Part shown: positions 1 to 9,414 of the stretch, in pieces
How the letters are laid out: each line of letters opens with the position of its first letter
Numbering within the stretch: position 1 is the stretch's first letter
Source of the DNA: Dioscorea cayenensis subsp. rotundata
Taxonomy: Eukaryota; Streptophyta; Magnoliopsida; Dioscoreales; Dioscoreaceae
Assembly: GCF_009730915.1 (NCBI RefSeq)
Contig: NC_052481.1
Coordinates: 18,410,386 to 18,474,385 of the forward strand
Direction: 5' to 3'
DNA length: 64,000 nucleotides
Made by a program: the position numbers and the translations under genes
Notes under the pieces: generated by a model
The model's database searches: none
What the model saw: the letters and a program-made list of their open reading frames with translations, nothing else
What the model was told of the DNA's origin: nothing

Positions 1-791
1 CAGTATCTTGCCATTACTCAGGATCATGATTATCTCTGCATTTACGAGTTTCTCATGCGTCTTCGCCCTGAGTTCGAGGCCGTTCGGGCTCAGCTACTGC
101 ACCAGGTTACACCTCCGTCTTCTAGTAATACTCTGGCATATGTGCTTGCTGAGGAGACTCGTCTTCGGTCCTTAGATATTGTTCCACCACCTGCTGCTCC
201 TCACTTTGTTCTTGCTGCTTCCCAGCAGAACCCAGTGCCGACCATTGCTCCTTTGATGACATCTCCTGGCCTTAGTGCTCATGTCCATCTTTTTTCTCAG
301 TCTCAGGGACCAGTTTCTAGTGCACCTCATCGACAGTCAGTTCGATGTCATTATTGCGATGCTCTTGGCCATGTTCGTCTTGAGTGTCATGAGCTACTGG
401 TGGCTCGGTGACAGAGCCCATGACCCCCACCCCACCCTCAGCTACTCAAGATGGTCCGTTGTCTGCTGAGCAGTTTCAGCAACTTATTCAGCAGCTTTCC
501 AGGAGTCAGATTTCTCCTTCTTTGGCCCCAGTACTCACTCAGGATGTCTCCGACATCTCCACTCACCCATCAGTCGCCTCCGCTCCTACAGGTATTTCTT
601 CATCCTCTTGGTTGCTTGACTCTGGAGCTTCTTTTCATATGACCTATGATGCTACCCACCTTCACTCTCTTCACCCTTTTTCTTCTGATCTTCGTGTCAT
701 TATCGCTAATGGCACATCCCTCCCTGTCCCTAGTAATGGCCTCTTACATACCACTCATTTTCATATTCCTGATGTTGCCTTTGTACCCTAG
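1..791 (+). pseudogene. copia-1 gag and protease region, broken
   Basis: The first 400 bases encode the end of a copia gag protein, including an intact CX2CX4HX4C zinc knuckle (CHYCDALGHVRLEC, about 345-390) that would bind RNA in the particle. The frame stops at about 411 and resumes in another frame from 408. That part carries the aspartic protease motif WLLDSGASFHMT near 606-645 (catalytic D-S/T-G triad present) and then stops at 791. The start is outside the window. At least one frameshift and one stop separate gag and protease, so no continuous polyprotein is possible. Confidence 0.85.
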
Positions 792-921
792 CTCTTGATG
801 AACCTTATTTTTGCTAGCCAGCTTGCTTCTCTTGGTTATCTTGTTATTTTTTGAGTTTGGTTGTCGTCTGTAGGATCATCTTACAAAGACCCTCATTGGA
901 GCTGGTCATCGCTATAGTGGG

Positions 922-2006
922 GTGTATGTGCTCGATCATCTTCGTCTTCTGTCCTCTTCTATGTTACCAGCGGCCTCTATTTCTTGTTTTTCTACTATTC
1001 ATTTCCATCAGTGGCATAATCGGCTTGGCCATCCTAGTGGTTCTCGTTTGTCTTCTCTTATTCATCATGACATTTTAGGTCGTGTTTCAGTTGATAATTC
1101 TCATTCTTATTCGGGTTGTAAGATTGGCAAACAGCTACAGCTCTCATATCCTTCGAGTGTGTCTAGATCTAGTTCTCCGTTTGAATTAGTTCATTCGGAT
1201 TTTTGGGGTCCTGCCCCGTTTGTTTCCAAGGGTGGACATCGTTATTATGTTATTTTTGTTGATGATTTCTCCCGTTATACTTGGATTTATTTTATGCGTT
1301 CTCGTTCCGAGTTTTTAAAGGTTTATATTTGATTTCTCTAATATAGTGCGCACCCAATTTTCTGACACCATTCGTACTTTTTGTTCCGATTCAGGAGGGG
1401 AGTATCTTTGTCATGAGTTTCATGAGGTTCTTGCCTCCCACGGCACTCTTCCTCAGCTCTCTTATCCTAGTGCCCATGCTCAGAAATGGCACGCCAGAAA
1501 AGAAACATCGTCATATTCTTGAGACCGCTCATACTGTTCTCATTGCCTCCCATGTTCCCCCTCACTTCTGGGTTGAGGCTGTCTCTACTGATGTTTACCT
1601 CATTAATCTTCAACCCTCTTCCTTTCTTCAAGGTCGTAGTCCAGGGGAATATCTTTTCTCCAGCCCACCCCGTTATTCTCATCTTCGTGTGTTTGGTTGT
1701 TTGTGTTATGTCCTCCTTATGCCTCGAGAGCGGACTAAACTTTCTGCTCAGTTTGTTCCATGTGTCTTCCTTGGTTATAGTCCTGAGCACAAAGGCTATA
1801 GGTGTTATGATCCTATTACACGTCGCCTCTATGTCTCGCGTGATGTCTCTTTTGTTGAGGATCGTCCTTTCTTTGTCCCATCCCCTTCCTCTTCTTCTCA
1901 CTCCTCTACTACATCGATCGATGTTCAGTTTCTCATTGTGTCATCCCCACCTCCACCTATATCTCGTCCATCCTCTCCTCTATCTGTTTCACCAATTGAC
2001 TGCTGA
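922..2006 (+). pseudogene. copia-1 integrase region, broken
   Basis: This stretch encodes the GAG-pre-integrase and integrase parts in at least two frames. HNRLGHPS (about 1015-1038) belongs to the H-H/C-C zinc-binding region. ELVHSDFWGP and the following FVDDFSRYTWIY (about 1183-1296) contain the first catalytic Asp of the DDE core. The frame stops at 1332 and restarts at about 1413, where the integrase C-terminal half reads FGCLCYVL and then [16 protein letters not shown], a usual copia signature. Roughly 80 bases between the two frames hold the shift. A product would be truncated and inactive. Confidence 0.8.
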
Positions 2007-2111
2007 CCCTCCTGTCCAGTTTTCTATTCCCGCTCCTCCTCTTCCTGAGCAGTCACCCCCGGCGCCAACGAGCTTCCTCTTCGTGATCGTCATCCCCCGA
2101 TCGCCTTAATC

Positions 2112-3685
2112 TTGCCTCTCAATTTCTTGACCTCCCTATTTCTCCCTCCAATGGCCCTCCAGAGCCATCTTCTTACTGAGAGGTTGTCCAAATACCTAAG
2201 TGGCAAGCTGCTATGTCTGCTGAGTTGGAGGCCCTCGAGCGCACCTCTATATGGGATTTGGTTCCCCTTCTTCCTGGTGATGTTCCCATTACCTACAAGT
2301 GGGTCTATAAAGTCAAGACTCACTCTGACGGGTCTGTAGAACGGTACAAGGCTTGAATTGTGGTTCGTGGTTTTCAACAGGAGCAGGGACGTGATTATGA
2401 TGAGACTTTTGCTCCCGTAGCTCATATGACTACCATTCGAGCTCTTATTGCTATAGCTGCTGTTCGACGATGGTCCCTTTTTCAGCTTAATGTGAAGAAT
2501 GCTTTTCTTCACGGGGATCTTCAGCAGGAGGTTTACATTTTTCCTCCCACTGGTTTTTCTTTTCCTTTTGGTTTGGTCTATAGCCTACGAAAGGCTCTCT
2601 ATGGTCTCAAACAGGCTCCTCGGGCCTGGTTTAATCGTTTCAGTTTTGCTGTGGTTGCTGCTGGTTTTTAGCCTAGTCCGCATGATTCCACTTTGTTTGT
2701 GCACTCTTCCTCTCATGGTCGGACTTTGTTGTTGCTTTATGTGGATGATATGATCATCACTGGTGATGATCCTGTTCATGTGGATTTTGTCAAGCATCAT
2801 CTTCAGCAACATTTCCAGATGACTGATCTTGGTCGATTGAGCTATTTTTTGGGTATTAAGGTCACTTCTACTTCTACTGGTTTTCAGTTGTCCCAGCAGT
2901 GTTACACATCTGATATCCTCGCACGGGCAGCTCTCTCTGACTCTTGTGTTGTGACCACTCCTATGGAGCTACATCTTCAGTTGCGTGCTGATGAGGGGAC
3001 TCCCTTATCTGATCTGACACACTATCGTCACTTGGTTGGGAGTCTGGTCTATCTTACCCTCGCTCGTCCAGACATTGCCTATGCTATGCATGTTTTGAGT
3101 CAGTTTGTTAGTGCACCTACTTCGATTTATTATGCCCATCTTTTGAGGCTTTTACGCTATCTTCAGGCGACTCCGTCTCGAGGTCTTCTTTTCTCTCAGC
3201 ACAATTCTCTGGAGCTTCGATCTTATTCTAATGCTACTTGGGCTAGTGATCCGTCTGATCATCGTTCTATTACTGGATTCTGTTTGTTCTTGGGCTCTTC
3301 TCTCATTGCCTGGAAGTCAAAGAAGCAAACTGGTGTTTCTTGATCTAGCACTGAAGCGGAGCTTCGAGCTATGGCTACTACTGCTGAGGAGATTGTTTGG
3401 TTGCGCCGGCTTTTGCATGATCTTGGTGTTGTCTCGCATGCTCCTACTCCTCTACATTGTGACAACACCGTTGCCATTCAGATCACTTTGAATCCAGTCA
3501 AACATTCCCTCTCCAAGCATATTGGTGTTGATGCTTTTTTCTTGCGTGATCAATATAGCAAAGGCATTCTGGCTCCCCAGTTTGTTCCCTCTGAGCGTCA
3601 GCTTGCGGATCTGTTTACTAAATCTCAGACACGAGCACACCATGACTTTCTCTTGTCCAAACTCTCCATATCTGATCCCCCGTGA
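2112..3685 (+). pseudogene. copia-1 reverse transcriptase and RNase H, broken
   Basis: The RT finger and palm region is recognisable from 2360 ([20 protein letters not shown]). Motif A reads [11 protein letters not shown], with Asn where copia RTs have the catalytic Asp. A stop at 2669 interrupts the domain. LLYVDDMIITGDD near 2732-2770 keeps the YVDD box. The RNase H part follows (WASDPSDHRSITGF at about 3239, a stop at 3341, then STEAELRA and HCDNTVAIQI to about 3685), and one of its Asp positions reads SNATWAS. The mutations and stops make it non-functional. Confidence 0.85.
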
Positions 3686-3698
3686 GTTTGTAGAGGGT

Positions 3699-3836
3699 GT
3701 TAGGGTATACAGCTGTGTATATAGCTGTATATCTATATTTGTATAGCTACCATATTTATATACCTGTGTATCGATATATACCTTGTACATTGTAGGTTTT
3801 GATTAATGAAAATTGGTTAATCTTTTCCACCTAACA
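3699..3836 (+). repeat. 3' LTR of copia-1 (138 bp)
   Basis: A short LTR begins TGTTAG and ends CTAACA, a perfect 6-bp terminal inverted repeat of the TG...CA type. It follows a weak purine tract (tagaggg at 3691) just after the RNase H frame ends. At 138 bp it is short but within the range seen for some copia lineages. The boundary rests on the inverted ends and the abrupt change to bHLH-intron sequence. The partner LTR is not in the window, so identity between LTRs cannot be measured. Confidence 0.75.
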
Positions 3837-3956
3837 GTATCACCATCCCTTCTCTCCACATCAAACTAAATAATGAAAAATAAAAAATAATAATGAGAGA
3901 TTAATAAAAATAAATAAATACATAAATTAGAATAAAAAGAAAAAAAGGAAAAAAAC

Positions 3957-4130
3957 CTTAGGAGGTGAGTTCTTGACTGAGACATCATCAGAGTTCATCT
4001 CCTTGAAAATGTTGAGCAATTTAGAGTTATCAAATCCAAATTGTGCCATCTCTTCACTCAGATTCTTGATCCTTTCCAAAAGCTCCTTCATGTAATCAAT
4101 TGTGTCCCCCAATATTGATGTTTTATCCAT
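3957..4130 (-). pseudogene. bHLH pseudogene, exon 2 (helix 2 of the bHLH domain)
   Basis: The minus strand encodes MDKTSILGDTIDYMKELLER followed by a Leu- and Asn-rich stretch ending NSPPK. This is the loop/helix 2 region typical of plant bHLH93/bHLH61-like factors. An AG acceptor lies just upstream (intron 4131-4193) and a donor follows AAG at 3956-3955. The next exons, which in this family carry a C-terminal ACT-like region, are missing: only about 120 bases of AT-rich intron remain before the copia-1 LTR. Family placement is by recognition of the conserved motif; loss of function is inferred from the other two exon pieces. Confidence 0.85.
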
Positions 4131-4193
4131 CTACATTTTCCATTTCTTTGTTTTTATAAATCTAAAAAAAATCCCAAAAAAAAAAAGAAAAAC

Positions 4194-4662
4194 CTTGGTG
4201 ATTTTGGGGATGATGGAACGAAGAAGAGAGAAGCAATCATTGAGATATTTCCTACGGCGGCGTTTAGCCATGAGATTCTTGGACAGAGCGCCATCAGGTT
4301 TCCTCTTCTTGGATCACGAGGCGAGGAATGGATGAGGATCGGTGAGGCAATGGTTATTGAGAAGAGGAGGGGATGAGAAGGGATGGAGATCTGGAGTTGT
4401 CATTGGATCTAGGTAAAATTGGGAAAAGGAATCAAAGGTGGAGTTGAATCCAGTGAAAGAAGAAGAAGAAGAAGAAGAAGAAGAAGAAGAAAAAGAAAAA
4501 GAAAGAGGAGGAGGAAGAAGAGAAGGAGGAAGAAGAGAAGGAGGAGGAGGAGGAGCAAGAGGAGGAGGAAGATGAGAAGGGAAAGTAGAGAGTTCAAGGG
4601 GAGGAGAAGAAGAAGAAGAAGTCAGGAGGAGGGGTGGAGAGAAGGAGAAAGAAGGAGGAGAG
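4194..4662 (-). pseudogene. bHLH pseudogene, 3' part of exon 1 (Ser/Pro-rich region and basic helix)
   Basis: This frame runs from the LTR boundary through a Ser/Pro-rich stretch with a long Ser run encoded by a (TTC)n tract, then NSTFDSFSQFYLDP, which resembles the activation region of bHLH93-like proteins. A TGA at 4316-4314 breaks the frame. The same frame then continues with KKRKPDG and the basic region NLMAKRRRRKYLND, ending at a donor after AAG (4194). The usual H/E-R contact Glu is Lys here (MAKRRRR instead of MAERRRR), and Arg positions read Tyr and Cys. The stop, the missing contact residue and the copia insertion all point to a dead gene. CGA to TGA is a simple origin for the stop, but that is inference. 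Confidence 0.85.
4458..4625 (+). repeat. GAA/GAG purine-rich microsatellite tract
   Basis: A long run of GAA and GAG triplets on the plus strand encodes the Ser and Pro runs of the bHLH pseudogene on the minus strand. It is a likely place for the indel that throws the two halves of exon 1 out of frame. The Arg-rich plus-strand and Leu-rich minus-strand readings of the same bases are only shadows of this repeat. Confidence 0.8.
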
Positions 4663-5012
4663 TGTTGTGTCAGTTGCTCTGAGAATCCACGTGATGAGTA
4701 GGTTGCACTGTTGTTAGTCCTTGTTATACATGATGTCACTACATGTATTTATCTTAGTTTAATGTTTTTTAATACTTTGTTGCTTGGTTACTTGTGTAAG
4801 TTAGTCAGTTTGTCCCTTAGGTGTTTGTTTGAGAATCCTGTTGACTTATGTTGTTGCTTATCTGGTGTTTACATGAAGTAATGAAGAATGAGCATGAACT
4901 GAAGATCATCAGTTCAAGTATTCTGATATTCATCTTCTCTTTTGAGTTCCATTTCTCAACATGCAGTATATCATCTTCTCTATTTTCTTTCAAGCTCTTA
5001 TCTTAATCAACA
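4663..5012 (+). repeat. 5' LTR of copia-2 (350 bp)
   Basis: It starts TGTTGTGTC and ends AATCAACA. It matches the 3' LTR at 8989-9340 throughout, including the shared block gagaatccacgtgatgag. The bases just after it (gtggcagcagagatgg) sit where the primer-binding site belongs but only partly resemble the usual tRNA-iMet complement TGGTATCAGAGC. The gag start codon follows at 5025. Confidence 0.92.
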
Positions 5013-5024
5013 GTGGCAGCAGAG

Positions 5025-6390
5025 ATGGCCAATCTAGGTACCAGCTCAAGCAGCTCATCCCAAACCAATGTACCGCTCTTCAATGGGAAAGGTTATGTGC
5101 TGTGGAGTCTCAAGATGGAGACCATTCTTGTTTCTCGGGACCTTTGAAAGATCGTTGATAAGGGCTATGATGAGGAAGAAAAGGATGAGCATAAGTTGGA
5201 TCAGAATATCAAGAGAAATGCTAAGGCACTTGTCATTATACAGCAAAGCTTAGATGAGAAAGTCCTCATCATAATTTCTCAGACGAGAAATGCTAAAAAG
5301 GCTTGGGATATATTAAAGAAAGAGTATCAAGGGTGTATAAAGAGTTCAGTTGCGAAATTGTACTCATATCGGCAGGAGTTTGAGATCATGAGGATGAAGA
5401 ATGGAGAGTCCATTCAGGATTATGTAAGCTAAGTGCTAACTGTCGCTTACCACATTAGAAGCCTTAGAGAGGATCTCACTAAACAAACGGTGGTTGGCAA
5501 AATACTTTCACAGTCTTTCGCCGAAGTTCAAACATGTGGTCTCATCCATCATAAAAGCCAAGGATCTCTCTACCCTCACAGTGGATGAACTAAGTGGTTC
5601 TTTGAAGGGCCATGAAAGCAGACTTGACATGGAAACAGATCAAGTTGAAGTGAAGGCTTTTCATGCTAAGGGAGAAGGCTCTACATCAAATCCTAATGTC
5701 ATTACAGGTAGAGGAAGGGGACGTGGAGGTTGCAGAGGAAGAGGTCGTGTGACTGAACAGAAGGAAGGTCAAGGAGAAGGCAGGAAAAGTAAAGCTCACA
5801 TTCAGTGTTATAATTACAAGAAGTATGGACATTATAAATCCCAATGCTGGCAGAAAGATAACTCAGCTCATGATGTGGAAGAAGACACTAAGGTTACTCA
5901 ATTGTTCTTGGTGGGAAATGTCTCAGATGAACAAGTTGAAGATGTGTGGTTGTTGGACAGTGGGTGCAACAACCACATGATAGGCATGAAGTCTCTGTTT
6001 CAGTCTCTAAATACTACTTATCAGCAAGTTGATCGATTGGGAGACAATCAAATGATGAAAGTAGAAGGCATGGGGACTGAGAGATTTAAGATAAGAGGAG
6101 GACAGGTGAAGGAACTTGATAGAGTTCAATTTGTACCAGAAATTGCTCACAATCTTCTCAGTGTTGGGAAACTAGTGGAAGGAGGTTACACTCTTTTCTT
6201 TGATGATCAAGTGTGTGTTATTAAACACAAGCAAACAGATGTTGAGCTAGCTCGAATTCAAAAGTCCCAGCATAACTTGTTTCCTCTTTCAATTAATGAT
6301 GTTAAATCAGCCCATGTAGCAGCAAGCAAACCAGACAACTCTTTCATATGGCATGAGAGGTTTGGTCACATTAATTTTATTAACTTGTAG
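5025..6390 (+). pseudogene. copia-2 gag and protease, broken
   Basis: The gag frame begins MANLGTSSSSSQTNVPLFNG at 5025, meets a stop at about 5148, continues with the UBN2-type region (AWDILKKEYQG, about 5305-5335), and stops again near 5430. The next open part (5494-6390) holds an RG-rich linker (GRGRGRGGCRGRGR), a zinc knuckle and the protease motif VWLLDSGCNNHM. The knuckle reads CYNYKKYGHYKSQC: the second zinc-binding Cys is Tyr, so it is probably unable to bind zinc. GAG-pre-integrase sequence (WHERFGHINF) ends the segment at a stop. Confidence 0.85.
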
Positions 6391-6393
6391 AAG

Positions 6394-7330
6394 TTGGCAA
6401 AGGACAAACTGGTTCATGGACTTCCAGAAGAAATTACAACACATTCCTGTGAAGGTTGTATATTTGGGAAACAAACCAAGCTCCCATTTCATGTTGAAAG
6501 TCTAAGGAGATCAACCAAACCCCTAGAGTTAATTCATGGAGATCTCTATGGTCCCATGCAAACCAAATCGAGGAGAGGCAACTCATACTTCACGTTGCTG
6601 GTTGATAATTGCACAAGATATGCTTGGGTGTATTTCTTGCAAGTTAAATCTCAAGCATTGGAATTCTTCAAGGTATTCAAAGCTCAAGTTGAGAAGCAGT
6701 TTGAACATAAGCTGAAGGCTTTGAGAACATACCGTGGTCTGTGGAGGCGAATTTACTTCAAATGAGTTTTAGACATATTGTAAAACTCATGGTATTAGAA
6801 GACAATTGAAAATTCCCTCATTCACCACAACAAAAATCGGGGTTGTAGAGCGCCAAAATAGAACTGTGGTGGAGATAAGCCGATACATACTGAAGTAGCG
6901 TAATCTTCCAACAGATTTATGGGGTGAAGCAATAGCAGCAGCAGTTTTCATCTTGAGCCGATCCCCCACCAAAAGCTCTCAAGAACTACACTCCATATAA
7001 AGCATTGCATGGAGTGAAACCATCTATGCAACATCTTAAGACCTTTGGTTGTTTAGCATTTGTTCTCAGTCAACAACGAGACAAATTTGAAACCAAATCA
7101 GAAAATGAGTGTTCATTGGCTATAGCAGTGAGTCAAAGGGATATAAGCTATTTGATCCATTGACTGGGAAGCTTCAAGTCAGCAGAGAAGTTGTCTTTTA
7201 TGAGGAGAAGATTTCGAACTAGAGTAATTCTATTGGTCCACCCCTTATCTCTTCCACATTGAATGAAGCACTGGACTAATGTAATGAAGACACAGCAGTG
7301 AGAGAAAATCAAACTTTCTCTCAAAACCAT
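6394..7330 (+). pseudogene. copia-2 integrase, broken
   Basis: The zinc-binding tail (CEGCIFGKQTKLPF) and the core start (LIHGDLYGPMQTKS, then LLVDNCTRYAWVYFL) are clear from 6450 to about 6640. Asn stands in the usual VDD segment. After a stop at 6763 the integrase continues in other frames (RQNRTVVEI-like and WGEAIAAA-like pieces around 6840-6950, then a KAL..GVKP region near 7000). The C-terminal FG(C)LAF and KGYKLFDP-like parts lie around 7040-7160. Frame changes and stops leave no usable product. Confidence 0.7.
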
Positions 7331-7439
7331 ACAGTTCAACAGAATTCTCTCTCCCCTGCTAAAGCATCTCCAGAGAACTCTAATCCAAGGTATAGAATGA
7401 TATATGAGATATATAACTCATGCTCCTTTGCTGTTGAAG

Positions 7440-8960
7440 CCAGGGATCCCAATTCATTTGAAGAGGCAAACCAGTAGAATGAATGGAAGATGGACATGGA
7501 TGAAGAGATGGCTAGTATAGAAAGAAACAAGACATGGACACTGACTACTCTACCAAATGGAAGGAAACTGATCAGCTTAAAGTGGATCTTCAAATCCAAA
7601 TATCTATCAGATGGCATACTATACAAGAGAAAGGCTCGATTGGTCGCACGGGGTTACTCTCAGGTGAATGGAATAGACTTCGATAAAGTTTTCTCTTTGG
7701 TTGCAAGACTGGAAACAGTGAGGTTGTTTCTCGCCGTTGCAGCTCAGAAGCATTGGCAGGTGTTCCAGTTAGATGTGAGGTCAGCTTTCCTCAATGGAGA
7801 GCTTCATGAAGAGGTATATGTGATGTAACCTCAAGGCTACATTCAAGCTAGCAAGGAGTGATTGGTTTACAGACTTTATAAAGCTCTTTATGGGCTCCGA
7901 CAAGCACAACGAGCTTGGTACATGAAGATTGATCTTCATTTCAGTAAGCTTGGTTTTACAAGGAGTCAGAATGAACCAACAGTTTACAAGAAGATTGATG
8001 ACAACTCAAATGTTTTGCTTCTTTGTTTGTCTGTTGATGATATCTTAGTGATGGGTTCATCACTGTCAATGGTGGATGATTTCAAAGAAAACATGAAACA
8101 TGTGTTCGAGATGACAGACTTAGGATTACTGCACTACTTTCTAGGTCTTGAAGTGGATCAAAAGCCAGGGATAATTTTGGTTTAAAAAAAGAGATTTGGT
8201 GAAACTTTATTAAGGAAGTTTGGCATGATCAATAGCAAACATCAATCCACACCATTAAATGCCAACGAAAAGCTTCAATCAGAGGATAATTCAGGGAGAA
8301 CAGATGAGAATCATTTTCGAAGCATAGTGGAAGTCTATTGTATCTCTCACACACCTGTCCTGATCTGATGTTTGTTGTGAGCTTAATCTATAAGTTCATT
8401 CAAAGACCTACAAAGCACCACTTTGGAGCAGTGAAGAGAATTCTCCACTATACAGCAGGAACCCTCAACATGGGACTTAAATATGAGAGTGTTGAAGATT
8501 GTCATTTATATGGATATGTTGACAGTGATTGGGGAAGTTCAGTTGAAGATCGCTAGAGCACCACAGGATGGATCTTTCATTTAGGTTCAGGGGCAGTCGT
8601 ATGGGCATCAAAACGACAAGAAATTATTGCTATTTCAAGCAAATAGGCCAAATAAGTTGCTGTGATTTCAGCAGCCTGTCAGACAGTTTGGATGCGTCGT
8701 CTACTTGCAGATATGGAGGTCCCTCTTATAAGAGCAACCATTCTCCATTGTGACAACTTATCAGTGATTTCTATCGCCCGGAATCCAGCACAACATGGCA
8801 TAACTAAGAACATAGATGTGCGATTCCATTTCATTAGGAGCTTGATTTCCAACAAGGAAATGGATGTAGTTCACTACAATACTCACCAATAGCTGGCTGA
8901 TATCCTTACAAAAGCTCTTACAGGACCAAAGCATGAAGCTTTGAGAAATCAGCTAGGTGT
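7440..8960 (+). pseudogene. copia-2 reverse transcriptase and RNase H, broken
   Basis: RT is clear from 7490 (WIFKSKY, then KARLVARGYSQVNGIDF). Motif A QLDVRSAFLNGE keeps its Asp, but a TAA at 7826-7828 interrupts the protein, and another stop follows near 7860. The YVDD box reads SVDDILVMGS, with Ser for Tyr. The RNase H part has GYVDSDWGSS (about 8515), a stop in the next line, and ILHCDNLSVISIARNP to LADILTKAL at about 8740-8920. RNase H and RT keep several catalytic positions, but at least four stops make it a pseudogene. Confidence 0.85.
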
Positions 8961-8988
8961 TGTAGATTTTCAGAGCAAGGGGAGTGAC

Positions 8989-9340
8989 TGTTGTGTTGGT
9001 TGCTCTGAGAATCCACGTGATGAGTAGGTTGCACTGTTGTTAGTGCTTGTCATTTATGCTGTCACTGCATGTATTTATCTTAGTTTAATGTTTTTTTTTA
9101 ATGTTGTGTTGCTTAGTTACTTGTGTAAGTTCGTTAATTTGTCCCTTAGTTGTTTGTTTGAGAATCCTTTGACTTATGTTGTTGCTTATCTGTTGTTTCA
9201 ATAAAGTAATGAAGAATGAGCATGAACTGAAGATCATCAGTTCAAGTATTCTGATATTCATCTTCTCGTTTGAGTTCCATTTCTCAGCATACAGTATATC
9301 ATCTTCTCTATTTCCTTTCAAGCTCTTATCTTAGTCAACA
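8989..9340 (+). repeat. 3' LTR of copia-2 (352 bp)
   Basis: It starts TGTTGTGTTGG and ends TTAGTCAACA, preceded by the polypurine tract gcaaggggagtgac. It aligns with the 5' LTR over its full length with scattered substitutions and a few 1-2 base indels. The bases immediately after it resume the bHLH coding sequence on the minus strand. Confidence 0.92.
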
Positions 9341-9414
9341 AAGAGATCCCATGTATCTCTTCTTAGGGCTAAGAGCTCTTCTAAGAAAGCATGCTGCTCT
9401 TCAACCTCCTCCAT
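9341..9414 (-). pseudogene. bHLH pseudogene, start of exon 1 displaced by copia-2
   Basis: The minus strand opens with ATG at 9414 and encodes 24 residues, MEEVEEQHAFLEELLALRRD and then TWDL, before reaching the copia-2 LTR. FLEELLALR.DTW is the conserved N-terminal motif of bHLH93/61-like proteins. The piece is therefore the missing start of the bHLH reading frame whose remainder lies at 4662-3957, pushed 4.7 kb away by the retrotransposon. A straight join after removal of one 5-bp target copy is one base out of frame with the Ser-rich segment, so an extra indel must exist. It is too short to stand out without this context. Confidence 0.75.

Larger units (their letters stand above)
1..3836 (+). 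mobile_element. Ty1/copia LTR retrotransposon, 3' part, degenerate (copia-1)
   Basis: Coding remains run in copia order: gag with zinc knuckle, protease, integrase, reverse transcriptase, RNase H. A short 3' LTR ends at 3836. The 5' LTR and gag start lie left of the window, so the element is partial here. Frames are broken by several stops and frameshifts, so it cannot act on its own. Its right end lies in what should be an intron of the minus-strand bHLH pseudogene, next to exon 2 at 3957. The right flank begins gtatc; the matching target duplication would be outside the window. Order and motifs are seen in the sequence; the intronic insertion is inferred from the nearby splice donor. Confidence 0.95.
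4663..9340 (+). mobile_element. Full-length but defective Ty1/copia element (copia-2) inserted in bHLH exon 1
   Basis: A complete LTR-gag-pol-LTR structure of about 4.68 kb. The two LTRs (4663-5012 and 8989-9340) align over their whole length with roughly 25 mismatches by hand, near 93% identity, so the insertion is not recent. Flanks are gagag on the left and aagag on the right, a 5-bp target duplication with one change. Inside, gag, protease, integrase, RT and RNase H appear in order with many stops. The element lies in the opposite direction to the bHLH gene it interrupts. Confidence 0.95.

Noticed and set aside
1467..1901. Long minus-strand open frame within copia-1
   Set aside because: It is the reverse shadow of the plus-strand integrase region, which carries clear family motifs.
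4419..4682. Arg-rich open frame on the plus strand and Leu-rich frame on the minus strand
   Set aside because: Both are readings of the GAA/GAG repeat in the bHLH pseudogene; neither has any conserved motif outside the repeat.
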